A stretch of 33,145 nt of DNA from contig JASBUN010000051.1 of NCBI GenBank assembly GCA_030147845.1, positions 1 to 33,145 of the forward strand, given 5' to 3'. Positions 25,792-33,145 of the stretch are shown here, piece after piece (the first letter of the stretch is position 1; each line of letters starts with the position of its first letter). The notes below the pieces were generated by a model. That model worked only from the letters and a program-made list of their open reading frames with translations, did not search any database and was not told where the DNA came from. Both the position numbers and the translations under genes were made by a program. The DNA is from Gammaproteobacteria bacterium (lineage in GTDB: Bacteria; Pseudomonadota; Gammaproteobacteria; JASBUN01).

Positions 25792-26969
25792 TCAGCGCAG
25801 AGGTAATGAATACCGTGACATCGCTGTTTGATGCGGCCGGACCGAATACTGCGCGCGATACCGCATGCTGGCACGAACTGTATGGTCGCAGCGCACGTTC
25901 CATGTTGGTCCCGGATCGGAGCCTATCGGTACAAAGGAAATGCATACGCATGTTTCGTCCGCAGTGGCACCAGGCGTTAGCCGGCGACTTACAGCTGTTG
26001 CGTCAGCGTTTGCCGGCTCAGTTCTCTGACGCGCGCCCATTTGCGGGTTTCGGCCTGCCGGACGCCGCTTGGGCGCATGAGTTGGGTTTGAGAGGGTTGT
26101 GTGACGCCGTGATACAGGTGGGCACACCTGGCCCATATCAGAAGGCCACGATCGGCTTTATTGCCGCCGATGGCGAGCCGCTGGCGATGGCGAAAATCGC
26201 GCTCGGAAAATCGGCTGATGCAACGGTTTCCAATGAAGCGCAATGGCTGCAACGAATGGAGCGCTTCGAAACGTTACGCGGTTGGATGCCGCGTTTTGTG
26301 TCCGATGGGATCACGAAAACCGGGCGGCGTTATTTGATTACCGATGTCGGCCCATCCGGTGGCGCGGCGACATCTTGCTTGAGGCCGCGACACACGCAGT
26401 TCCTTCAGCATGTCGGGCGCGCCAGCATGAAGCCATTTGAGTTTCGTGCATCACCTTGCAATAAACGGTTGATCGACAACCTGTCATTGCTCGAGCCACG
26501 CATCCCCGCGAACGCGCGACAATTGCTCCGGCAGGTACATCGCGACTGCGTCGAACGGCTGAAAGGCTGGGTAGGCCCGTTTACGATCGCGCACGGCGAT
26601 TTTGCGCCATGGAATACGCTTACGCCGGCGGGACGACTTTATGTGTTCGATTGGGAATGTGCATGGCAGGGGGCCAATCCGCTTTACGATTTGTTGCATT
26701 TCTTGCTCATGCCGCGTGTTTTACGCCGGCTCGTATCGGCGCCAGGGCACCGCCACATGCGCAGCGTGGTTGAGCGCGCTCGACGTTATGCACAAGACAC
26801 CTATCCGGAATGGCCATGGGAGCGGACGACTGTTTCCGCGTTGGCGCTGCAATATTTATTGGACTTGATCGTGTATTACGGCGTTGCCGATTCCACCATC
26901 AAGTTTGAGCACCCCGTTATTGCCAACTATTGGCGCCTATTGGAGGACAGGAAGCTATGGATGAGTTAG
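25788..26969 (+). CDS. APH/choline kinase-fold phosphotransferase in the EPS operon
   Basis: A 393-residue protein with an aminoglycoside phosphotransferase (APH) type kinase fold. The C-lobe shows the Brenner-type catalytic loop HGDFAPWN (269-276) and the metal-binding DWE (288-290). In the N-lobe K136 (AMAKIALG) and E150 are placed to be the ATP-binding pair. The first 110 residues have no recognisable motif. In this setting a substrate in EPS metabolism (a sugar, lipid or the polymer itself) is more likely than an antibiotic. It starts at an ATG overlapping the GT2 stop and overlaps the next GT4 gene by 13 bases. The true substrate cannot be read from the sequence. Confidence 0.85.
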   Translation: MISAEVMNTVTSLFDAAGPNTARDTACWHELYGRSARSMLVPDRSLSVQRKCIRMFRPQWHQALAGDLQLLRQRLPAQFSDARPFAGFGLPDAAWAHELGLRGLCDAVIQVGTPGPYQKATIGFIAADGEPLAMAKIALGKSADATVSNEAQWLQRMERFETLRGWMPRFVSDGITKTGRRYLITDVGPSGGAATSCLRPRHTQFLQHVGRASMKPFEFRASPCNKRLIDNLSLLEPRIPANARQLLRQVHRDCVERLKGWVGPFTIAHGDFAPWNTLTPAGRLYVFDWECAWQGANPLYDLLHFLLMPRVLRRLVSAPGHRHMRSVVERARRYAQDTYPEWPWERTTVSALALQYLLDLIVYYGVADSTIKFEHPVIANYWRLLEDRKLWMS

Positions 26970-28246
26970 CACGCGTAGAAGAACTATCGGCCGCTGGACC
27001 CGGCAAAAAGCTTGCAATTCTCCTGTCGGCATATGCGTGTGAACCGGGTCGTGGCTCGGAGCCCGGTATCGGCTGGCAATGGGCTGTACAGCTGGCCGCC
27101 TTGGGGCACAACGTGTGGGTTATCACGCGCGCAAACAACCGGCCTGCGATTGAACGTGCGGTCGCCGCGCAGTCGCTGCGCAACCTAAGTTTCATCTATC
27201 ACGATCTGCCACGGTGGGCCAGTTTTTGGAAAAAAGGTGGTCGCGGTGTGCGTTTGTATTATTCACTTTGGCAGATAGGCGCCTATCGCGCAGCAAGGCG
27301 GTTGCAGAAGCGCGTCCGTTTTGACGTCGTGCATCATATAACCTTCGGTGTCTTCCGGCATCCATCATTCATGGCTTTTCTTGGTGTGCCGTTCGTGTTC
27401 GGTCCGCTTGGCGGCGGTGAATCGGCTCCCATGCGGCTTCGGCGCGGAATTCCATGGCGCGGACATGTAGTCGATTTTTTACGCGATACCGCCAACTCAT
27501 TGGTGCGCTTCGACCCAATCATGGGTGCTGTCTTCGGACGTTCGGCGGTGACGTTGTGCAAGACCAAAGAGACGCTTAGTTGCATCCCGTCTCGATTCCA
27601 CGCCAAGTGCCGCATCCAGTCGGAACTGGCGACGCCGGATGGTCTTTCGTCACCCGTGCATAGTCATCCGCGCCCGTTGGTTACTCGTGAAGACGGTGAA
27701 TTCCGCGTGCTGTTCGTTGGCCGCCTACTGTACCTGAAGGGATTGCATCTAGCCTTGGTCGCATTCGCTCACGCGTGCCGGACACTTCCGTCCGCCCGGT
27801 TTACCATTATCGGCAGCGGGCGGGACGAGGTGTGGGCGCGCCGACTGGCACGACGCCTGGCGATCGATGACCGAATCGAATGGGTGCCCTGGATGCCGCG
27901 CGAACAGCTCTTGAACGCTTATTCCAAATACGACGTGTTCCTGTTTCCGAGCCTGCATGATTCAAGCGGCAATGTCGTGCTCGAGGCCATGGCTGAGGGC
28001 CTTCCGGTCGTGTGTTTAGGTTTAGGCGGTCCAGCGGTGTTGGTGGATGACAGCTGCGGCATTGTTGTTCCTCTGGGTAGTGGGGCCGAAGTCACGACGG
28101 CGCTCGGCGACGGACTGGTTCGTTTGGCGACCGACACCCGTCTGCACGCGCGCTTGTCCCATCAAGCACGTTATCGCGCGCGTCTGGACTACTCGTGGCA
28201 CAGTCAAGTCCGGCGCATGGAGCAAATTTATCTTGAAATCGCCTAA
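26957..28246 (+). CDS. Glycosyltransferase, GT4 family
   Basis: Retaining GT-B glycosyltransferase of 429 residues. The N-domain opens with LLSAYACEPGRGSEPGIGW (22-40), a motif seen in one GT4 subgroup, in which the Gly-rich loop contacts the substrate, followed by HHITFGVFRHPSF and FGPLGGGE. The C-domain has RVLFVGRLLYLKGLHLAL and the loop SLHDSSGNVVLEAMAEGLPVV, in which the first Glu of E-x7-E is replaced by a Ser-rich loop, as in this subgroup. The start at 26957 follows AGGA at a short distance. The sugar is not assigned. Confidence 0.92.
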   Translation: MDELARVEELSAAGPGKKLAILLSAYACEPGRGSEPGIGWQWAVQLAALGHNVWVITRANNRPAIERAVAAQSLRNLSFIYHDLPRWASFWKKGGRGVRLYYSLWQIGAYRAARRLQKRVRFDVVHHITFGVFRHPSFMAFLGVPFVFGPLGGGESAPMRLRRGIPWRGHVVDFLRDTANSLVRFDPIMGAVFGRSAVTLCKTKETLSCIPSRFHAKCRIQSELATPDGLSSPVHSHPRPLVTREDGEFRVLFVGRLLYLKGLHLALVAFAHACRTLPSARFTIIGSGRDEVWARRLARRLAIDDRIEWVPWMPREQLLNAYSKYDVFLFPSLHDSSGNVVLEAMAEGLPVVCLGLGGPAVLVDDSCGIVVPLGSGAEVTTALGDGLVRLATDTRLHARLSHQARYRARLDYSWHSQVRRMEQIYLEIA

Positions 28247-28265
28247 CCGGGAGCATCGAGTTGCC

Positions 28266-29981
28266 ATGCATAAACTGATACAGCGAATATGCTTATTTTC
28301 GATTATTGCGGCGTTTAGCTCTGGCGCATGGATGACGACTGCGTCAGCGTCGACCTATTACGTTAGTCCTGGCCAAGGCAAAGCGGCCGGGCATGGTGCC
28401 GGCACCGCAGATCAACCGTACAAATCCATGGACGCCGCGTTGAAGCGTCTCAAGCCGGGCGATCGTTTGTTGCTCAAACCCGGTGTATACCGTACGTCGA
28501 TTGATTTACGGCAATCTGTGTTAGGTAAGGGCGGCAAGGCGACATCTTCTGAGCACGGTCTACGCACCACTATAGAGGGCGAGCGCGCCGGCTCGGTCGT
28601 TATCAAAGGCTCGGATGAAGTAAGTGGCTGGCGGGCGCTTGGCAACGGCATGTTTGTGCATGACGATTGGAAAGTTAACAGCGAGCAGGTTTTTGTCGAC
28701 GGCGCGCCGATGCAACAGATCGGCGGAACGATTATGGGCGGCTATCCAGAGAAAAAAAATCACCCGATGATGCGTATTCAACTCGGCGGTGGCGGCATTT
28801 GGCCCGGCCGTGTCGCGGGCAACCAAAACAATATGCCGGTCAATAGCTTCTACTATGACGCCGCGGCGTCGCGGCTCTATCTACGTGTGCGCGATACGAA
28901 GCTATCCGGACATCGCGTCGAGGTCAGCGTGCGCCCGTATTTGGTTATTGGTTCGGATATTCATGATCTGACGCTCAAAAATATCCGCTTTGAACATGCG
29001 AATACATCTTCAGTAAGTCAATCCGGTGCGATATCCATTCGCGGTGATCGACTGATTCTCGACCATATTAACGTCGATAACGTCGACATGGCGGGATTTG
29101 ATATCAGCGGCAACGACAATATCGTTCGCAACTCAAGCGCCAGCCATTGTGGTCAGGTTGGGCTAAAAGTACGCGGCAAACGCGCAAAGGTCCTGGATAA
29201 CGTATTCAGTTTTAATAATACACGCGGCTTCAATAAATGGTGGGAAGCGGGCGGCGCGAAATTCGTCGGCCAAGGTGGGCTGCAGGATTCGGAAGTGGCG
29301 GGAAATAAATCTTACGCCAACAACGGTGATGGTATCTGGTTTGATTGGCTGAACGACAACAACCGTATCCATAACAACATATCGGCTTACAACAAGGGCT
29401 TCGGCATACAGTACGAGGCTAGTCAACGGGCGCAGATATATGACAATTACATTTTTGCGAATGCACAGCGCGGAATATATCTGCCGAACAGCCGAGACTC
29501 TGTTATTGCGCATAACCTTGTCGCCGACAACGGTTTGCAAGGTATCGCGATTGTCGACGCGCGACGGGGTCAGTACGGAAAATTCGATCTGACGCCGCGT
29601 GGCAACAAGGTCTTCGGTAATATCATCGCATGGAACAAGGGGCCGGCAGTGGTGCTGCCGGCGGACGCGCCTGGTAACCGTTCCGACTACAACTTGGTGG
29701 TTTCGGGCCCGGGTGCGCCAGCCGCATTTTCGCTCGGCTGGGGTAGCTTGACGCAGCCGGTCAGGCACGGTTTAAGCGCATGGCAGAACGCATCCAAGCA
29801 AGACGAGCACAGCAAAGTCGTGAAACTGAATCCGCCGCCGGGATTCTTGCAGGCAGTCGATAAGCGCGAGCTGAGGCCAAACTGGAGCGCTTTGTTGAAT
29901 GCCGGCAAGCAACTTCGCACGGACGTTAGTGCGGGCCGTAACGCTGGTGGTGTGCAGCCGTGGGCGGGGCCGGCGTCGTGA
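28266..29981 (+). CDS. Secreted right-handed parallel beta-helix protein, possible polysaccharide lyase, hydrolase or epimerase
   Basis: A 571-residue exported protein. The signal peptide (LFSIIAAFSSGAWMTTASA) is followed by the DUF1565-type opening STYYVSPGQGK...DQPYKSMDAAL and LKPGVYR, typical of secreted pectate lyase-like beta-helix enzymes. From about residue 220 there are regular coils with Asn ladders (NDNIVRNSSASHCG, NNRIHNNISAYNKGFGI, DSVIAHNLVADNGLQGI). It probably acts on the polymer in the periplasm or outside, as a lyase, glycosidase or C5-epimerase. No catalytic set can be named with confidence. I start at the ATG at 28266; an earlier in-frame ATG lies within the preceding gene. 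It sits between two GT4 genes, so it belongs to the operon. Confidence 0.87.
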   Translation: MHKLIQRICLFSIIAAFSSGAWMTTASASTYYVSPGQGKAAGHGAGTADQPYKSMDAALKRLKPGDRLLLKPGVYRTSIDLRQSVLGKGGKATSSEHGLRTTIEGERAGSVVIKGSDEVSGWRALGNGMFVHDDWKVNSEQVFVDGAPMQQIGGTIMGGYPEKKNHPMMRIQLGGGGIWPGRVAGNQNNMPVNSFYYDAAASRLYLRVRDTKLSGHRVEVSVRPYLVIGSDIHDLTLKNIRFEHANTSSVSQSGAISIRGDRLILDHINVDNVDMAGFDISGNDNIVRNSSASHCGQVGLKVRGKRAKVLDNVFSFNNTRGFNKWWEAGGAKFVGQGGLQDSEVAGNKSYANNGDGIWFDWLNDNNRIHNNISAYNKGFGIQYEASQRAQIYDNYIFANAQRGIYLPNSRDSVIAHNLVADNGLQGIAIVDARRGQYGKFDLTPRGNKVFGNIIAWNKGPAVVLPADAPGNRSDYNLVVSGPGAPAAFSLGWGSLTQPVRHGLSAWQNASKQDEHSKVVKLNPPPGFLQAVDKRELRPNWSALLNAGKQLRTDVSAGRNAGGVQPWAGPAS

Positions 29982-31156
29982 GTTCGCTGCGAATATTGTT
30001 TGCACATAGTCGCTATCAGCAACGTGGTGGCGAGGATGAGGTCGTCGATGCGGAAATTCGCCTGCTACGAGAACGCGGTCATGAGGTGCGCCTATATCAA
30101 CGGGACAATCATGAGGTTGCCGGAAATAGCGCGATACGAGCCGCGCTACAGTCGATATGGTCCGCTTCCAGTTGGCGCGAGATGCGGGACGAAATTGACG
30201 ATTTCCGGCCATCCGTCATTCACGTGCACAATACGTTTCCCGTCATCTCGCCTTCAATATACTGGGCCGCGGCGCGCGAGCGTATTCCGGTGGTGCAGAC
30301 CCTACACAATTTCCGCCTGTTGTGCGTTCAAGCAATGTTTCTCCGTAATGGCGCCGTTTGTGACAGCTGTCTCGGTCGCTTCCCATGGCCTGGTGTTGCG
30401 CGTGGCTGCTACCGCGATTCACGTGCAATGTCGGCCGTTATGGCCGGTATGCTGGGTGTGCATCGAACGCTTAACACTTATACCGGAAAAGTCACACGCT
30501 ATATTGCCCTCAATCGATTTTGTCGCGAAAAATTTATTGCTGGAGGCTTGCCGGCAGAGCGTGTGTGCATCAAACCGAACTTCGTCGATGTCGAAAAGCC
30601 GCCCGAAGTGATCCGGCATGGCGCGTTGTTTGTCGGCAGAATGAGCGCCGAAAAAGGTATCGATGTGTTGGTCGAAGCGCTGCGCGGTATGCACGGATTT
30701 GTGCTTAGCGCAATCGGCACGGGCCCGGAGGAAGACCGCCTAAAGGTTCATCCGCGAGTGCGGTTTCTCGGCCGACAGGATCAGTCGGGCGTATTGGATG
30801 CCATGCGCTCGGCGGCTTATCTGGTCCTTCCTAGCATTTGGTATGAGAATTTCCCGCGCACGTTGGTCGAAGCATTCGCCTGCGGGTTGCCGGTCATCGC
30901 CAGCCGGCTGGGCGCGATGGCGGAGACTGTCGAACACGGAAAAACCGGGCTTTTGTTTGATCCGAACTCGCCGGTGGCGTTGACGAACGCGTTGCGCTGG
31001 GCGGAGGGCCACGCGGAGGAAATGCGCGAGATGGGTCGGCAAGCTCGGCAGGTTTATGAGCAGCGCTACACACCGCAACGCAACTACAGTGAACTAATCG
31101 ATATTTACAAACAGGCGATAGTCGAACAGGGTGCTTGCGAATTGGAGACGATATGA
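29978..31156 (+). CDS. Glycosyltransferase, GT4 family, with cysteine motif
   Basis: Retaining GT-B glycosyltransferase of 392 residues. The N-domain begins LRILFAHSRYQQRGGEDEVV with the Gly-rich loop. The mid-domain has TLHNFRLLC, then Cys at 116, 128, 131 and 144 in a CxxC...C arrangement (CDSCLGRFPWPGVARGCY), a conserved mark of this GT4 subgroup; a metal or structural role is possible but not shown. The C-domain has GALFVGRMSAEKGIDVLVEAL and the E-x7-E motif in YENFPRTLVEAFACGLPVIAS. I start it at GTG 29978, which overlaps the beta-helix gene stop (GTGA); another in-frame GTG lies 18 bases earlier. It overlaps the next gene as ATGA. Confidence 0.92.
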   Translation: MSSLRILFAHSRYQQRGGEDEVVDAEIRLLRERGHEVRLYQRDNHEVAGNSAIRAALQSIWSASSWREMRDEIDDFRPSVIHVHNTFPVISPSIYWAAARERIPVVQTLHNFRLLCVQAMFLRNGAVCDSCLGRFPWPGVARGCYRDSRAMSAVMAGMLGVHRTLNTYTGKVTRYIALNRFCREKFIAGGLPAERVCIKPNFVDVEKPPEVIRHGALFVGRMSAEKGIDVLVEALRGMHGFVLSAIGTGPEEDRLKVHPRVRFLGRQDQSGVLDAMRSAAYLVLPSIWYENFPRTLVEAFACGLPVIASRLGAMAETVEHGKTGLLFDPNSPVALTNALRWAEGHAEEMREMGRQARQVYEQRYTPQRNYSELIDIYKQAIVEQGACELETI

Positions 31157-31941
31157 CTACTGAAAATGGTCGATTGGGCGCCCATCTTCTGGGGTCACAC
31201 ATTGATGCACTGGATTGGAATTCGGCGCAGACACAGATACTCGATTGGGCGCATGTACGTGAAAGCCGTTACGTCTGCGTGTGCAACGTGCACTCACTTA
31301 TGACCGCGCGCCGCGAGGCCGATTTCGCCGACGTGTTGAGTCAAGCGGATCTGGCCACGCCTGACGGCATGCCGTTGGTGTGGTGCCTGCGGCGTCGCGG
31401 ATTCCCACAACAAGTGCGTATCGACGGTCCAACTTTGATGATGCGTTTGTGCGAATCGGCCGCGGAACGCGGTATCTCCGTGTTTCTGTTTGGAGGTGCT
31501 CCCGATATGCTGACAGCGTTGCAGCGCCGCTTGCTTGCGCAAGTGCCGAATCTCCAGGTCGCCGGTAGTTTGTCGCCGCCTTTTCGGCCACTTAGTACGG
31601 ATGAACAACAGCGCATCAATGCACAAATCAACGATTCGGGAGCCGGCATCATCTTCGTTGCACTGGGCTGCCCGAAGCAGGAGACCTGGATGCGAGCGCA
31701 TCGCGGTGTCCTTCGTGGTGTCATGATCGGTGTCGGCGCGGCCTTTGATTTTCATGCCGGTACGATTCGTAGAGCTCCGCACTGGATGCGGCGTAACGGC
31801 CTCGAATGGTTGCACCGGCTCATGCATGAACCGCGCCGGTTGTGGCGCCGCTACCTGGTGACCAATTCGCTATTCATTTTCCATCTCGCCGGTGAGCGCG
31901 TCGCGGCTCTGTCGCAACGTGTGACCGGGAAGCGTGGTTGA
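31153..31941 (+). CDS. WecG/TagA/CpsF-type glycosyltransferase, GT26
   Basis: Protein of 262 residues in the family that transfers ManNAc, ManNAcA, glucuronic acid or related sugars to a lipid-linked acceptor. It has CNVHSL (N45) and TPDGMPLVW (D71), the two active-site regions of TagA-like enzymes, then FLFGGAPDM, IIFVALGCPKQETWM and the closing GVGAAFDFHAGTIRRAPHWM, WLHRLMHEPRRLWRRYL. The basic C-terminal tail fits membrane association. GGAG precedes the ATG at 31153, which overlaps the preceding stop. It may add an acidic sugar such as glucuronate, as GumM/WcaM-type relatives do, but this is inference. Confidence 0.93.
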   Translation: MTTENGRLGAHLLGSHIDALDWNSAQTQILDWAHVRESRYVCVCNVHSLMTARREADFADVLSQADLATPDGMPLVWCLRRRGFPQQVRIDGPTLMMRLCESAAERGISVFLFGGAPDMLTALQRRLLAQVPNLQVAGSLSPPFRPLSTDEQQRINAQINDSGAGIIFVALGCPKQETWMRAHRGVLRGVMIGVGAAFDFHAGTIRRAPHWMRRNGLEWLHRLMHEPRRLWRRYLVTNSLFIFHLAGERVAALSQRVTGKRG

Positions 31942-31981
31942 TGCCGAGTAACTGACAGTTCTCAATAATTAGGAGAAGACG

Positions 31982-33145
31982 ATGAGTAAACCCTTTCCTG
32001 GACCGGCAGCGTCGTCAACCAAGGGATCGGTTCATACAGCGCTGAGCAATGGCCAGATCCAACCGGTTGTGCTCTGCGGAGGATCTGGGACGCGGCTATG
32101 GCCCTTGTCGCGCGAGAACCATCCGAAGCAACTGATCTCCGTGGCAGAGGACGAAACCATGTTGCAGGCTACCATCCGGCGCGTACAAGCCGGGCGTGGC
32201 GCTACGCTGGTTTGGGCAAACCCGGTTATCGTCTGTAACGAGGAACATCGATTTATGGTGGCGCAACAGTTGCGGGAAATCGGCAAAGCACCGGCCGCAA
32301 TTTTGTTGGAACCGGCTGGCCGCAATACGGCGCCGGCGCTGACACTGGCGGCGTTGATGCTTGCCGATCGGGCGAGCGCGCAAGACCCGATTATGTTGGT
32401 CTCGCCTGCCGACCACGTGGTTGAAGACAGCGAATCGTTTGCGCGCGCGGTTGCGGAGGCTCAGTACCATGCAGCGCGTGGATGCCTTGTCACCTTTGGC
32501 GTCAGACCCGCCTCTGCCGAAACGGGTTACGGCTATATCCGCCGGGGTCTGCCCGTTGGCGACGGTTCGAGCGGAAGCGCCAGCTATGTGCAACAGTTCA
32601 TTGAGAAGCCCGAGGCGGACGTCGCCCAGCAGTTATTGGATCAGGGAGACGCATTGTGGAACAGCGGCATGTTTATGATGCGTGTGTCGGTGTGGCTGGC
32701 GGTCGCCGAACGCGTCTGCCCGGAAATCGTTCGCACCTGTCGCGCCGCCTATCGGCACGGTAAACGCAATGGCGAATTTTATTGCGTGGATGCAGAGCAA
32801 TTCGCGAATTGCCCAAAAGACTCGATCGATTACGCCGCTATGGAAAGCGTGGTCGACGGCTTTGTGGCTGGATCGACACACCCAGCGGTTATGGTGGAAC
32901 TCGATGCCGGTTGGTCGGATGTTGGTGCTTGGGACGCACTTTGGGCGCTAGGCAGCAAGGACCCGGCGGGCAACGTGGTAAAGGGTGATGTCCACTATCA
33001 CGATACGACAGATACCCTGGTGTTGGCGCAGCATCGCTTGGTCACCTGTGTGGGACTGGATAACGTTGTGGTGGTGGAAACGCCTGATGCGGTCATGGTG
33101 GCGCGGCGCGATCGGGCGCAGGACGTGAAGGAAATCGTCGACACG
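31982..33145 (+). CDS. manC: Mannose-1-phosphate guanylyltransferase (ManC/CpsB), 3' end outside the window
   Basis: Makes GDP-mannose from mannose-1-phosphate and GTP, feeding Gmd and any mannose-using transferase. The frame is open for 388 codons to the right edge with no stop; full members have about 470-480 residues, so the missing part should be the C-terminal cupin (phosphomannose isomerase) domain. Visible motifs are the pyrophosphorylase signature GGSGTRLWPLSR (33-44), LLEPAGRNTAPAL, SPADHVV, FGVRPASAETGYGYI, FIEKP and ELDAGWSDVGAW. The first 25 residues extend beyond the usual start. AGGAG lies six bases upstream of the ATG. It follows the GT26 gene by 40 bases and is probably in the same operon. 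Confidence 0.96.
   Translation, partial: MSKPFPGPAASSTKGSVHTALSNGQIQPVVLCGGSGTRLWPLSRENHPKQLISVAEDETMLQATIRRVQAGRGATLVWANPVIVCNEEHRFMVAQQLREIGKAPAAILLEPAGRNTAPALTLAALMLADRASAQDPIMLVSPADHVVEDSESFARAVAEAQYHAARGCLVTFGVRPASAETGYGYIRRGLPVGDGSSGSASYVQQFIEKPEADVAQQLLDQGDALWNSGMFMMRVSVWLAVAERVCPEIVRTCRAAYRHGKRNGEFYCVDAEQFANCPKDSIDYAAMESVVDGFVAGSTHPAVMVELDAGWSDVGAWDALWALGSKDPAGNVVKGDVHYHDTTDTLVLAQHRLVTCVGLDNVVVVETPDAVMVARRDRAQDVKEIVDT

Noticed and set aside
25788..26969. Antibiotic resistance gene (aminoglycoside phosphotransferase)
   Set aside because: The kinase motifs fit the fold only. Overlapping start and stop codons with EPS glycosyltransferase genes make a role in EPS metabolism more likely.

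Overview
The window looks like a chromosomal segment of a Gram-negative proteobacterium, most likely gamma or possibly beta. It encodes periplasmic-glucan synthesis proteins (OpgG/OpgH), an OmpA-type peptidoglycan-binding protein, outer-membrane and lipoprotein signals, and a Wzx/Wzy-type exopolysaccharide (EPS) locus whose export module is of the EpsE/EpsF/EpsG kind known from Methylobacillus and relatives. The DNA is moderately GC-rich. The species cannot be fixed from sequence alone.

Layout. (1) 12-4316, minus strand: opgG, a small unrecognised gene, and an opgH that lacks the usual long N-terminal region. The three are overlapping or nearly touching. (2) 4782-6413, plus: a predicted outer-membrane barrel protein of unknown role. 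(3) 6558-7253, minus: an OmpA-like protein. (4) About 7.4-8.25 kb: a gene-free stretch full of palindromes, including an inverted pair of REP elements with a GTAG foot (REPIN-like). (5) 8254-10262, minus: a lipoprotein of the phospholipase D/cardiolipin synthase type and a BON-domain lipoprotein. (6) 11058 to the right edge, plus: one uninterrupted EPS operon of 18 genes. Its order is the initiating sugar-phosphate transferase, outer-membrane export protein, chain-length regulator and tyrosine kinase, then gmd-fcl for GDP-L-fucose, Wzx flippase, pyruvyl transferase, GT4, a three-domain nucleotidyltransferase/kinase-like/acetyltransferase fusion, Wzy polymerase, GT2, an APH-fold kinase, GT4, a secreted beta-helix protein, GT4, a WecG/TagA-type GT26, and manC, which is cut off by the window end.

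How the genes work together. ManC, Gmd and Fcl would supply GDP-mannose and GDP-L-fucose. The WcaJ-like enzyme loads the first sugar onto undecaprenyl phosphate, and five further glycosyltransferases extend the unit. Pyruvyl and acetyl transferase domains decorate it, Wzx flips it, Wzy polymerises it, and EpsE/F/G control length and export. The beta-helix protein probably cuts or modifies the polymer in the periplasm or outside. The set recalls colanic acid in precursor supply and decoration, but not in export machinery or gene order.

Regulation. The most striking regulatory signal is a series of sigma-54 (-24/-12) promoter matches at the correct GG-N10-GC spacing. They lie in front of the EPS operon, the BON/PLD unit (a perfect consensus match), ompA, and more weakly opgG. 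EpsG also carries an N-terminal domain whose 24-5-24 residue spacing matches the c-di-GMP-binding MshEN domain. Together these suggest an envelope/EPS programme under a sigma-54 activator and possibly c-di-GMP. That link is inference.
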